Source: Bhargavaea beijingensis (GTDB lineage Bacteria; Bacillota; Bacilli; Bacillales_A; Planococcaceae). Taken from it: a stretch of DNA of 64,000 bases. Position numbers and translations under genes: made by a program. Position 1 is the stretch's first letter; each line of letters opens with the position of its first letter. The stretch spans positions 1 to 64,000 of the forward strand of contig NZ_FNAR01000003.1 of the NCBI RefSeq assembly GCF_900101985.1. Direction: 5' to 3'. The notes under the pieces were generated by a model, which worked only from the letters and a program-made list of their open reading frames with translations, was not told the DNA's origin and ran no database searches. This document shows positions 50,723 through 59,248 of the stretch, piece after piece.

Positions 50723-51075
50723 CACGCCTCCTCCTTTCCGACAGAACGCTCAATCGCCAAGGCGGTCAACGCGATGGTCAGAAGTGTGCTCACGAGCACT
50801 GTCACAAATGAGATCGCATTCCATGTCCGAAACAGGTCCAGGTATAGGATGATGGCGACCGTTGTCGGGATGAAAAACAAGGTGAAGTTGCGAATCAGGA
50901 TGGAGGCACCGTCCGCATGGGCATTTACCGAAAGGTTTTTGAACAAGGTAATGAACACGAGGAGAAGCAAAAGCCCGATGATGCTGCCGGGGATCGGCAA
51001 GCCGAGCCATTCTTTGACCTGCACCCCTAAGTAATAAAAGAGGAAGATCAGCGCAAGCTGTACGATTTTTTTCAT
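50722..51075 (-). CDS. lrgA: LrgA/CidA-family holin-like protein
   Basis: A 117-residue protein with four membrane helices and the family block WLGLPIPGSIIGLLLL (about 23-38) and FIPTTVAIILY. It is the partner of the downstream LrgB. GGGGGAG before the ATG at 51075 sets the start; the extension to 51108 has none. Confidence 0.9.
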   Translation of the reverse strand: MKKIVQLALIFLFYYLGVQVKEWLGLPIPGSIIGLLLLLVFITLFKNLSVNAHADGASILIRNFTLFFIPTTVAIILYLDLFRTWNAISFVTVLVSTLLTIALTALAIERSVGKEEA

Positions 51076-51237
51076 GGACACCGCTCCCCCTGCTTCAATG
51101 AATATCAATCAAACCTTCTTTCATCTTACCTTTGCCACCAGTAACCCTCAAGCAGTCATGACAAAATGTGATGAATCCCGACCAGAACGGCCGTTTTCCG
51201 GTACAATCGGGTTATGAAGGATGAAAGGGGAATATTC

Positions 51238-52029
51238 ATGGAATTGGGATTAAAGTGCAAAAACGTGCTGGTGATGGCCTCCAGCAAAGGACTTGGCCGC
51301 GCCATCGCATTGGAGTTTGCAAAGGAAGGGGCGGCGGTCTTCCTGACGAGCAGAAACCCTAACTCTCTTGAAAACACTGCCTCGGAGTTAAAGAGGATAT
51401 ACGGGAATGACAAGATTCATTTCCACCCGTGCGACATGTCCCGCGGAGAGGATATCGCCAAGCTATTCCATAAAGTCCGGGAAGCATTTGGCGATGTGGA
51501 TATTCTGGTCAATAACACAGGGGGACCGAAGGCCGGCGGATTTTCTGATTTGGAAGATATGGAATGGAGCCGCGCATTCGAGCAGAACCTGCTGAGCTAC
51601 ACGCGGACCATCCGCGAGGTCCTGCCGGCCATGCAAAAAAACAAATGGGGTCGCATCGTCAATATCTCCTCTTCTTCCACGAAGGAAGTGATCGACGGGC
51701 TGATCCTGTCCAACACATTCCGTGCCGGCATGGTCGGACTATCGAAATCTCTCGCCAGGGAATATGCATCGTCGAACATCCTTGTGAATACAGTGGGGCC
51801 CGGCAGAATCGAAACCGACCGGATCATCGAATTGGATACCATCCTGGCACAGAAAACAGGGGTTACACAAGAAGAAGTGACCGAAACACACAAGCAGCAG
51901 ATCCCGATGGGCCGCTACGGCCAACCGGAAGAATTTGCACGCGCCGTCGTCTTCCTCGCCTCCGGCGCCAATACGTATCTCACCGGTCAGTCTATCGTCA
52001 TCGACGGCGGTATGCTCCAAGCCCTTTAA
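51238..52029 (+). CDS. Atypical SDR-family oxidoreductase
   Basis: A 263-residue short-chain dehydrogenase. The cofactor region reads ASSKGLGRAIA (about 17) in place of TGxxxGxG, NNTGGPKAG replaces NNAG, and the usual catalytic Tyr-x-x-x-Lys is SNTFR, with Ser and Arg at the Tyr and Lys places. The rest of the fold is intact (NTVGPGRIETDR, SIVIDGGML). This matches a known SDR subgroup lacking perfect NAD and active-site motifs, often called FabG-like. AAAGGGG precedes the ATG at 51238. Reaction unknown. Confidence 0.82.
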   Translation: MELGLKCKNVLVMASSKGLGRAIALEFAKEGAAVFLTSRNPNSLENTASELKRIYGNDKIHFHPCDMSRGEDIAKLFHKVREAFGDVDILVNNTGGPKAGGFSDLEDMEWSRAFEQNLLSYTRTIREVLPAMQKNKWGRIVNISSSSTKEVIDGLILSNTFRAGMVGLSKSLAREYASSNILVNTVGPGRIETDRIIELDTILAQKTGVTQEEVTETHKQQIPMGRYGQPEEFARAVVFLASGANTYLTGQSIVIDGGMLQAL

Positions 52030-52205
52030 TCCAACTGATCAATAACACGGCAAGGGAGCGGTTCCCTTGTCGCGTTCTGAGTTAGAACACGCCTTGCCGA
52101 TATGCAAAATATTTGTTATGCTGTTTTAGTTGCAGATTGTGAAAACCATCACATGGGAGTGTGGTCAACCAAATCCATAACCAAAATAGAATAAGGAGTG
52201 ATCGA

Positions 52206-53609
52206 ATGACTTCAGTGTCCGTAGAAAAGCAGACAACGGCACAAGAAGCACATACTGACGACTATTCATTGGACCGCGTCCCTCGTTCCGAACGGAACAT
52301 GGGATGGCTGAGCATCACAAATATCACTTTCGGAATCGCCACTGCGATTTTCTACTTCCAGATGGGCAGTGTCATGGCTCTGCAGTTCGGTGCCATCAAC
52401 GCCCTGATCTCCTCAGCTTATGCCATTATCGTTGCCGGCGTCCTTGGTTCGTTTATCGCCTATTTCTCAGCGAAATCCGGCATGAACGTCAACCTGATGT
52501 CAAGGGGCGGCGGATTCGGCTATATCGGCGCCTCGCTCACCTCCCTGATCTACGCATCCAACTTTATCCTTTACGTTGCGTTTGAAGGGCTGATCCTGGT
52601 TGCCGCTGTCTACACTTTCTTCCCTTCCATCCCTGAATGGGTGCTCATCATTTTCTTCGGAACCATTGTCATCCCTCTGAATTGGTTCGGCATCAAACAG
52701 CTGGACAAGCTTCAAAAGTGGTCCCTTCCGATCTTCTTTATCTTCCTGATCGCAGCAATCGCATTCTCCTTTTTTACTCCTTCGGTTTATGAAGGCTCAT
52801 TCTGGACGTATATGCCTGAAGGCGTAGAGGTGGGCGGCACAGCACTTCTCGCGTGCATCGGGATGCACCATGGGATCATGGGACTCACCGCCCTGCTCGC
52901 TTCCGACTACACCCGGTTCCTCAAACCGAAAGACATCAAAAAAGGCTCCATCATCATCGGATTTGTCCCTCAGTTCTTCTGCTTCGGCATCATGGGCGGT
53001 CTTGGAATCTGGTTCGGCGTCCGCCTTGCCGAAGCCAACCCGGGCGTCTACATCGTCACGCTTCTGGGACTCGGCGGTGCACTCTTTACGATGCTGACCC
53101 AGCTCCGCATCAATGTGACCAACATCTACAGCGCTTCGCTGTCCCTTTCTAACTTCTTCGAGAACATGTTCCGCTTCACACCGGGCCGACGCTTCTGGGT
53201 CGTTGTATCGGGCATCGCCGCGATCATGCTGATGCTTGGCGGAATCGTCGACCACCTCGGTGCCGTCATGACATTCCAGGGCGTATTCCTGCTCGCTTGG
53301 GCCGCCGTGCTGGTCGCCGATGCGCTCATCGTGAAAAAAGTGTTGAAAATCGGGCCGCTCTACTACGAGGCCCGTCAGCAATACCTGTATAAGTGGAATC
53401 CGGTCGGAACCGTTTCCCTGATTGTCGCGAGCATCCTTGGTACAATTGCCGCACTCGGCTTCATGGGTGAATTCCTTGCCAGCACCGCAGCGTTTTTCGC
53501 GGCCATTCTTGCTGCCATCCTGACCGTCGTCCTCGCGATTGCGACCAAGGGCCGGTATTATATGAAGAAACAACCAGCAGACATGCCAGAGGAAGATTTC
53601 ATTGCCTGA
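52206..53609 (+). CDS. NCS1-family nucleobase permease (cytosine permease-like)
   Basis: A 467-residue protein with twelve hydrophobic helices and the NCS1 plan: RNMGWLSITNITFGIATAIF at the first helix, SRGGGFGYIGASLTSLIYAS in helix 3, and ASDYTRFLKPKDIKKGSII in the middle. Members carry cytosine, purines, allantoin or hydroxymethylpyrimidine; substrate is not clear. AAGGAG precedes the ATG at 52206. No catabolic gene is adjacent to help. Confidence 0.8.
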   Translation: MTSVSVEKQTTAQEAHTDDYSLDRVPRSERNMGWLSITNITFGIATAIFYFQMGSVMALQFGAINALISSAYAIIVAGVLGSFIAYFSAKSGMNVNLMSRGGGFGYIGASLTSLIYASNFILYVAFEGLILVAAVYTFFPSIPEWVLIIFFGTIVIPLNWFGIKQLDKLQKWSLPIFFIFLIAAIAFSFFTPSVYEGSFWTYMPEGVEVGGTALLACIGMHHGIMGLTALLASDYTRFLKPKDIKKGSIIIGFVPQFFCFGIMGGLGIWFGVRLAEANPGVYIVTLLGLGGALFTMLTQLRINVTNIYSASLSLSNFFENMFRFTPGRRFWVVVSGIAAIMLMLGGIVDHLGAVMTFQGVFLLAWAAVLVADALIVKKVLKIGPLYYEARQQYLYKWNPVGTVSLIVASILGTIAALGFMGEFLASTAAFFAAILAAILTVVLAIATKGRYYMKKQPADMPEEDFIA

Positions 53610-53652
53610 CCCTCTCCGCACCACTGCTCCCTGTATTCACAATTGCAAAGAC

Positions 53653-53692
53653 AAAGCCGCTCCATGCCGGATCTTCCGGCAGGAGCGGCTTT
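53653..53692. terminator. Bidirectional terminator
   Basis: AAAGCCGCTCC (53653-53663) pairs with GGAGCGGCTTT (53682-53692), with GCCGG/CCGGC inside. It lies between two convergent transporter genes. Confidence 0.9.
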
Positions 53693-53703
53693 GTCGTATG
53701 GTG

Positions 53704-55233
53704 TTACTCACGGTATCCGGTGTTTGCGCGTACCGACACCTCTGCAAAACGCCGGGCATCCGCTTCTTTAGAAAGGACAGTACCGATCCAGCCGCCGAGG
53801 AAGCCGAGCGGTACGGAAACGATTGCCGGGTTCGTAAGCGGGAAGAGCGGCTCGCCGACGAACATGGCCGCACCGGCTTCCGGCGACAGGACGTTCGGGC
53901 TCACTGCGACGAGAACAAGTGCCGAAATGAGGCCAAACAGCATCGCCGTGATGGCGCCAGTCGTGTTGAACCGTTTCCAATAAATCGTGTACAGAATGAC
54001 GGGAAGGTTCGCACTGGCCGCGACACAGAAAGCAAGTGATACGAGGAATGCCACGTTCAGGGACTGTGCGCCGAGCGCCAGGAGAATCGAGAAGACCGAA
54101 ACCCAAAGGGAAGCCTGGCGTGCAGCCTTCATCTCCTGTTTCTGTGTGGCTTGTCCCTTCTTGATGATCTGGCCGTAGATGTCATGCGCGAATGCTGAGG
54201 CCCCCGTCAGGACCAGGCCCGCCACCACTGCAAGAATGGTTGCGAATGCCACTGCCGAGACGAATGACATGAGCAGGTCCCCGCCGAGTGCTTCCGCAAG
54301 AAGCGGTGCAGCCATGTTTCCGGCAGAGTTTGCAGCCACAATCGCATCATGGCCCACAAACGCCGCGGCGCCGAAGCCAAGGAAGATGGTCAGGATATAG
54401 AAGATCCCGACAATCCATGTCGCCGTGACAACGGAACTGCGTGCCGTTTTGGCATCCTTGACCGTAAAGAAGCGCATCAGGATATGCGGAAGACCTGCAG
54501 TGCCAAGGACAAGTGCCAGCATAAGGGAAATTGTATCAAGCGGTACCGTATACTTGAGTCCCGGCTGCAGGAAGGCTTCCCCGTGCGAAGTGGCTGTCTT
54601 GACTTCGCTGAACATCGTCATGATGCTGAAGTCGAAGCGTGCAAAGACAAGTGCTGCTATGACGACGGTACCGAGCATGAGCAGGACTGCCTTGACGATC
54701 TGCACCCAGCTGGTCGCCGTCATTCCGCCGAAGAGTACATAAATGGTCATCATGACCCCTACGATCAGGACCGCAATCCAGTAAGGAATACCGAACAAAA
54801 GCTGAATCAGCGCCCCTGCCCCGACCAGCTGTGCAATCATATAAAAAATGACGATGGTAATGGTGCTGAAGGCAGCCGCCGCACGAACCTTCTTTGCATC
54901 AAAGCGAGAATTGATCATGTCCGCAAGTGTATACTTGCCGAGGTTTCGGAGCGGTTCTGCCACAAGGAACATGACAACGAGATACGCAATCAGGAAGCCG
55001 ATTGAATAAAAGAACCCATCAAAACCGAAAAGTGCGATCATCCCGGCGATCCCCAGGAACGAAGCAGCGGACAGATAATCTCCCGCTATGGCTAGGCCGT
55101 TTTGCCATCCGGTCAGGCCGCCGCCAGCCGTATAGAATTCACCGGCATTTGTCGTCCGCTTCGCCGCCCACCAGGTAATATACAGTGTCAGCAGGACAAT
55201 GCTCAAAAACAGAACAATGACTGTAGTACTCAA
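53704..55233 (-). CDS. Sodium:solute symporter, YwcA/ActP-like
   Basis: A 509-residue sodium:solute symporter with about 13 helices, similar to B. subtilis YwcA and acetate permease ActP. Landmarks are FYTAGGGLTGWQNGLAIAGD (about 33), YLSAASFLGIAG, and GTAGLPHILMRFFTVKDA (about 255). It probably takes up acetate, pyruvate or a similar monocarboxylate. The start is TTG with AAGGGGGG seven bases upstream. It lies three bases after a DUF485 gene, the usual partner of such symporters. Confidence 0.9.
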   Translation of the reverse strand: MSTTVIVLFLSIVLLTLYITWWAAKRTTNAGEFYTAGGGLTGWQNGLAIAGDYLSAASFLGIAGMIALFGFDGFFYSIGFLIAYLVVMFLVAEPLRNLGKYTLADMINSRFDAKKVRAAAAFSTITIVIFYMIAQLVGAGALIQLLFGIPYWIAVLIVGVMMTIYVLFGGMTATSWVQIVKAVLLMLGTVVIAALVFARFDFSIMTMFSEVKTATSHGEAFLQPGLKYTVPLDTISLMLALVLGTAGLPHILMRFFTVKDAKTARSSVVTATWIVGIFYILTIFLGFGAAAFVGHDAIVAANSAGNMAAPLLAEALGGDLLMSFVSAVAFATILAVVAGLVLTGASAFAHDIYGQIIKKGQATQKQEMKAARQASLWVSVFSILLALGAQSLNVAFLVSLAFCVAASANLPVILYTIYWKRFNTTGAITAMLFGLISALVLVAVSPNVLSPEAGAAMFVGEPLFPLTNPAIVSVPLGFLGGWIGTVLSKEADARRFAEVSVRANTGYRE

Positions 55234-55236
55234 AAC

Positions 55237-55614
55237 TTAGCCCCCCTTGATCTCCGTCTCAATAATTTCCTCCGCATCCTTGTCGAACTTCTGGAATCTG
55301 CGGACGTACACTATGCAAAGCACCCAAGTCATGATGAACTGGGCAACGGCATAAATCCACGCCCAAGAAATATCACCAATCGCCGGTCTTTCCAGAACAT
55401 TGGTGTACGACGTCAGGATTGGCAAGGAGAAGTAAAACACCAGAAAGAAAACGGTAAGCGGCAAAATAAACTTTTTCTTCTTCTCCGTTAATGTCCTAAA
55501 CCGGTTGCTCTGAGCAACCCGGGCAAAGTCGATATCCCCCTTTTGTACCGGTGCCGTCCGCTGTTCCACTTCCGGAGCCGTACTCCCCTCGGTGTAAACG
55601 CTTCCAACCTTCAT
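55237..55614 (-). CDS. DUF485 membrane protein, symporter partner
   Basis: A 125-residue protein with two membrane helices (FILPLTVFFLVFYFSLPILT and WIYAVAQFIMTWVLCIVYV) and the DUF485 plan (YjcH-like), with a charged C-terminus. Genes of this family precede ActP/YwcA-type symporters. AAGGAGG lies before the ATG at 55614. A sigma-A promoter is seen about 40 bases upstream. Confidence 0.88.
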   Translation of the reverse strand: MKVGSVYTEGSTAPEVEQRTAPVQKGDIDFARVAQSNRFRTLTEKKKKFILPLTVFFLVFYFSLPILTSYTNVLERPAIGDISWAWIYAVAQFIMTWVLCIVYVRRFQKFDKDAEEIIETEIKGG

Positions 55615-55654
55615 GAATGATGACCTCCTTCGCAATCATTCGGAATAATAGATA

Positions 55655-55683
55655 CATTGTAAAATATATAGAATAAATATTCA
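55655..55683 (-). promoter_or_regulatory. Sigma-A promoter of the DUF485-symporter operon
   Basis: On the minus strand TTGAAT (55678-55683), a 17-base spacer and TACAAT (55655-55660). Confidence 0.7.
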
Positions 55684-55826
55684 AAAGGTTTTTTGTATTC
55701 AGTTAAAAATAGTAATTTAGTCACGCCGTATTAAGATTATTCCTCTTCCCCCATCTTCTTCCTACGTTTGAGTTTGTTACGGGAGGGAAATACTTTAATC
55801 AGATTGAAATCAGAAAGGAGCCCGAA

Positions 55827-56132
55827 ATGGACAACTTTAAAAATCAGATTGAAGACAAGATGCAGGAGTACAACAGTGAAGAAAAAGACCTGATTCTCGA
55901 GAACTTTAACCGCTTCAAGCAATTCCTCTCCGACAAGGTCGATAAAGGCGAAAAAATGGGCCTGAATGAGGAGCAGCTGGCCAAGGGTGCCGAAATGGTC
56001 GCCAACTACCTCATGAAGCATGAGGAACCGCGTAACCGGGAAGAGCATCTGCTACAGCAACTGTGGAAAGTCGCGGACAAAGAACAGCAGCACACACTCG
56101 CGCACCTTCTCGTCCGTTTGGTCCAGCAGTAA
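55827..56132 (+). CDS. DUF3243 family protein (YmfJ-like)
   Basis: A 101-residue soluble helical protein, with the family stretch FNRFKQFLSDKVDKGEKMGL and KGAEMVANYLMKHEEPRNRE. Unknown function; common in Bacillales. AAAGGAG precedes the ATG. Single-gene unit. Confidence 0.85.
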   Translation: MDNFKNQIEDKMQEYNSEEKDLILENFNRFKQFLSDKVDKGEKMGLNEEQLAKGAEMVANYLMKHEEPRNREEHLLQQLWKVADKEQQHTLAHLLVRLVQQ

Positions 56133-56180
56133 ATCATTTCACTACAGAGCGATAAAAATTTACATTGCATTTTGATTAAA

Positions 56181-56219
56181 AAAAGCGGCATTCCCCAGAT
56201 TTGGGAAACGCCGCTTTTT
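56181..56219. terminator. Bidirectional terminator
   Basis: AAAAGCGGC (56181-56189) pairs with GCCGCTTTT (56210-56218), with TTCCC/GGGAA inside and a small mismatch. It separates convergent genes. Confidence 0.85.
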
Positions 56220-56220
56220 A

Positions 56221-56688
56221 CTATTCAAACAAATGGACGGCCGGCTCCTTCCCCATCCGGACGAGCATCGAATGAAGCTGCCCGCGGTGATGCGCAATGT
56301 GGGTGAGGATCTGTACGAGCCAGCCCAACCGGGTGTCCGTCGTTCCCCACCACGATGTGGTGGTCTCGCTCAACTCCGTTTCGGTATATCCCTCGTACCG
56401 TTGTTGGAGACCCTCTAGGTTGGCGCGGAGTGCAGCACGCATTTCTTCCGGCGAGTTTATTTTCGACGTGAGATAGTAGTCGGTCATTTCTTTTTCCGTC
56501 GCTTCATCGGAGATCCGTGCGTCTGCTTCACAAATGAGGGCGATATGTGAGAGCAGTTCACCGAGTGACCGTTTTTCCGGGTCCGTACGATAGTCGAAGT
56601 CTTCGGCCTTCAAGTAAGAGGTTATTTCCCCGACTGATCCTGCCACCCATTCAAGATGATGAAAAATACGGCTGCATGCCTCATTCAT
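56221..56688 (-). CDS. DinB-family putative metal-dependent hydrolase
   Basis: A 155-residue four-helix protein of the DinB/YfiT-like superfamily. Candidate metal ligands are His in LLSHIALICEAD (about 47) and the pair in LTHIAHHRGQLHSML (about 128-142). Members include mycothiol- or bacillithiol-transferases and proteins of unknown role. It overlaps pcp upstream by eight bases. Confidence 0.82.
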   Translation of the reverse strand: MNEACSRIFHHLEWVAGSVGEITSYLKAEDFDYRTDPEKRSLGELLSHIALICEADARISDEATEKEMTDYYLTSKINSPEEMRAALRANLEGLQQRYEGYTETELSETTTSWWGTTDTRLGWLVQILTHIAHHRGQLHSMLVRMGKEPAVHLFE

Positions 56689-57301
56689 CCTCAGGTTTAC
56701 CTACGATGGTTTCCAGGCAGACCCTGACTCCCCGGAGCAGGTCGTCATGGCTCCAGCTTGGTATTTTTCCATGTCGAATGGCCAGCTCGTGCGAAGCAGG
56801 AATATGGATAAAGCCTGATTTCATCTCCTGATTTTCCGTGCTGGCGTAGTGAAGACCGGCGTACATGACGTTATTGCACAAATATGTGCCGGCAGTGTTG
56901 GAGATTTCAGCCGGGAGTCCTGCTTCAAGGAGTGAATCAACCATTGCGCGGACTGGAAGCGTCGTAAAGTAGGCGTCCGGTGCCTCTTCTTCAATCGGTT
57001 CATCCACTGGATGGTACCCCTCATTGTCAGTGTCCCCATCCTTCACATTCACTGCAACCCTTTCAGGCGTGATTTTGTACCGGCCGGCCGCCAGTCCAAG
57101 CGAAACCGTGATGTCCGGTTCCACTTCGCGGATGACCCCGATCAGCCTGGCAGACGCCTTTCCGAAATCCACAGGCAGCATTCTCGAGCAAACCTGATAG
57201 TCTCCAATCGTTGCCCCGTCCAACTCTTCCGCAATCCGCATCGTCGGATTCACGGGATAATCAAGGAACGGTTCAAAGCCCGTCAGCAAAATGGTTTTCA
57301 A
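56681..57301 (-). CDS. pcp: Pyrrolidone-carboxylate peptidase Pcp
   Basis: A 206-residue cysteine peptidase that removes N-terminal pyroglutamate. Catalytic residues are in TPERVAVN (Glu, about 78), NTAGTYLCNNVMY (Cys, about 143) and SGFIHIPA (His, about 167). The N-terminus TILLTGFEPFLDYPVNP is typical. Normal length. It overlaps the DinB-family gene and follows a thioesterase gene. Confidence 0.93.
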   Translation of the reverse strand: MKTILLTGFEPFLDYPVNPTMRIAEELDGATIGDYQVCSRMLPVDFGKASARLIGVIREVEPDITVSLGLAAGRYKITPERVAVNVKDGDTDNEGYHPVDEPIEEEAPDAYFTTLPVRAMVDSLLEAGLPAEISNTAGTYLCNNVMYAGLHYASTENQEMKSGFIHIPASHELAIRHGKIPSWSHDDLLRGVRVCLETIVGKPEDE

Positions 57302-57307
57302 ACTGAA

Positions 57308-57718
57308 TCACTTCCTTGTCATTGATACTTTAAAGGTTGCGGTGGCGTAACCGATCAGTTCGCCTGCCTCGTTATACAGTTTCCCTTCTATCAGTACGGT
57401 ACTCCGGTTCTGGCTGATCAGCGCGGCTCTTGCGGTCATGGATTCCCCGATCAGAGGTTTAAGGAACTGTGTCTGCATCTGGATTGTCACCGGCGCTTCT
57501 AAACCGAGCTGGCGGATTTTCAATCCCATCGCCGTATCCAGGACACTCATATAGACGCCGCCATGCACAGTACTCTGTACATTGTCCAATTCCTGTTTAT
57601 ATGGAAGATGCAACTCGACATCCTCTTCATCAAGTCTGGTGATCTGGAGGCCGAGATGCCGAAAAAATTCACTCGTTTCAAAATCCGCGCGGATTCGGTC
57701 AAAGTCAGTTGCAATCAT
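57308..57718 (-). CDS. PaaI-like hotdog thioesterase
   Basis: A 136-residue hotdog-fold protein. The active-site region NVQSTVHGGVYMSVLDTAMG (about 50-69) holds the HGG motif and Asp of the PaaI/DUF4442-like group. It probably hydrolyses an acyl-CoA. AAAGGGG before the ATG at 57718 favours this start over 57787. Confidence 0.85.
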   Translation of the reverse strand: MIATDFDRIRADFETSEFFRHLGLQITRLDEEDVELHLPYKQELDNVQSTVHGGVYMSVLDTAMGLKIRQLGLEAPVTIQMQTQFLKPLIGESMTARAALISQNRSTVLIEGKLYNEAGELIGYATATFKVSMTRK

Positions 57719-57845
57719 GATGTCCCTACCCCTTTGTCTGCTGAATGGAATAGTTCCAGTATAACACGCCAGAAAGCTCCTGTTCACCGGGCGGATGACA
57801 AGAAGTCGGAATCATGTATATTATTTAACAAAGGGGGCTATTCAA

Positions 57846-58619
57846 GTGATCAATGATACCACCATCGAAATTGCAGACAAGTTGCAGGAGGCGCGGGATC
57901 GATTTGAGCCGGTGCCGTTCCTCCGGGGTCATTACACACTCAGCGAGACTGAGGCCTACGCGGTGCAGGACGAATTGATCCGAAGAGCGGCTGGAGACAG
58001 CATCACCGGTTACAAAGTCAGCATGACAAGCGCCGAAACCCAGGCCATTGCAGATACAGATGAGCCGGCATACGGCACGCTTCTTCGTTCCCATGTAAGA
58101 GAATCGGGAGCGCGGATTCAGTTGTCCTCCTTGTTCTCCCCGCTGATCGAGCCGGAGATCCTGTTCATCCTTACTGATGACCTGACACCCGGAGCGGATA
58201 CAGCAGAGATTCTTGCCAAAAGCCGATTGTCGGCAGGAATCGAAATCCCCGATGCCCGCTACAAGGACTGGTTTCCGAACTTCTCGTTGGCAGACCTGAT
58301 CTCCGACAATACGGCGACCGGCCTGGTCGTCGCCTCCTCTCCCGTTGAACCACCATCCTTGGACGAGATCAGCCAGGTTAAAATGGATCTGTTCCTGGAC
58401 GGCAAGAAAATCGGAACAGGACATGCTTCAGCCGTCCTCGGCAACCCGGTGTCCGCCGTAAAGTGGCTGTCAGCGAAACTAGCTGGCAAGAACCGGACAC
58501 TAAAGAAGGGCATGATCGTCTCTTCCGGTACATTTGTCTCGCCGCTCATTGCAAAAGAGGGGCATTGGGAAGCCCGGTTCCAGAGCATCGGCAACGTGAG
58601 CGTGACGATTGAGCGGTAA
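57846..58619 (+). CDS. 2-keto-4-pentenoate hydratase-like protein
   Basis: A 257-residue member of the MhpD/fumarylacetoacetate hydrolase-like group. Metal and active-site features include IEPEILFIL (Glu-x-Glu, about 105), the SAGIEIPDARYKDW motif (about 136) and DNTATGLVVA. It may act on a 2-oxo-enoate, but no meta-cleavage genes are near, so the physiological substrate is unknown. AAAGGGGG eight bases before the GTG sets the start. Confidence 0.82.
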   Translation: MINDTTIEIADKLQEARDRFEPVPFLRGHYTLSETEAYAVQDELIRRAAGDSITGYKVSMTSAETQAIADTDEPAYGTLLRSHVRESGARIQLSSLFSPLIEPEILFILTDDLTPGADTAEILAKSRLSAGIEIPDARYKDWFPNFSLADLISDNTATGLVVASSPVEPPSLDEISQVKMDLFLDGKKIGTGHASAVLGNPVSAVKWLSAKLAGKNRTLKKGMIVSSGTFVSPLIAKEGHWEARFQSIGNVSVTIER

Positions 58620-58631
58620 GGAAATCACCAA

Positions 58632-58663
58632 AAGAAGCGGAAGCCGCCATCGGCCTCCGCTTT
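58632..58663 (+). terminator. Weak terminator after the hydratase-like gene
   Basis: AAGCGGAAGCC (58635-58645) pairs with GGCCTCCGCTT (58652-58662) with one mismatch; the T run is short. Confidence 0.55.
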
Positions 58664-58698
58664 ACGATGGTTCCAGGACTTGGCGTCAAAAAGATCCA

Positions 58699-59133
58699 CT
58701 AGATCTTCGTCTCTTCGATCAGCCCTTTGTCGTTGGATATGATTTTTAAGAGTCCCTGGTTCTTGATCAATACCGTTTTGTAGGCAGGCTTGTCCCCATC
58801 CATGAAGAGCAATACGCGGTTACCGGGATTGTCATTGGCGACACGGATTTCGTAATCTTCCGGGATGAAGTGCTTTTTCGCATGATCCAGCTCCTCAAAT
58901 TCCGATGGGTCGCTGGCCGGCTGTGCATGTCCGACCTCCTGAGCATGAATCTTGTATTCTCCCGGAATTTGTTCCGTTTTACTTTTGGAATCAGCCGTCA
59001 TGCCCCTGACTTCCCCGTCTGCCGACTTCTCTTCCGTTGCGTCTTTCACCGCCGTTTCCTCCGGGTTCTCCTGCCCGGTGCATCCCGAGAGCAGTATAGC
59101 CGCGGCACCGATGAGAAAAATGTTCTTCATCAT
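58699..59133 (-). CDS. Hypothetical lipoprotein
   Basis: A 144-residue protein with a lipoprotein signal (IFLIGAAAILLSGC, Cys at about 18), a charged linker and a small C-terminal domain (IRVANDNPGNRVLLFMDGDK, then LLKIISNDKGLIEETKI). No known domain is recognised. GGGGAT precedes the ATG. It is divergent from hisC. Confidence 0.75.
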   Translation of the reverse strand: MMKNIFLIGAAAILLSGCTGQENPEETAVKDATEEKSADGEVRGMTADSKSKTEQIPGEYKIHAQEVGHAQPASDPSEFEELDHAKKHFIPEDYEIRVANDNPGNRVLLFMDGDKPAYKTVLIKNQGLLKIISNDKGLIEETKI

Positions 59134-59180
59134 TTACAGGCATCCCCTTTCACTAATCTCTTCTTTACCCGGCTATGACG

Positions 59181-59222
59181 TTGACAACACCTTCAGTATC
59201 CGTTAACTTTATCGTAGTAAAT
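59181..59222 (+). promoter_or_regulatory. hisC promoter with degenerate histidine-type palindrome
   Basis: TTGACA (59181-59186), a 17-base spacer and TAACTT (59204-59209) form a promoter. CTTTATCGTAGTAAAT (59207-59222) matches the hisZ palindrome CTTTATCATGATAAAG at 12 of 16 positions and overlaps the start of transcription. Confidence 0.45.
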
Positions 59223-59248
59223 CACTAAAGTGACAGGGAGCGATCGGA

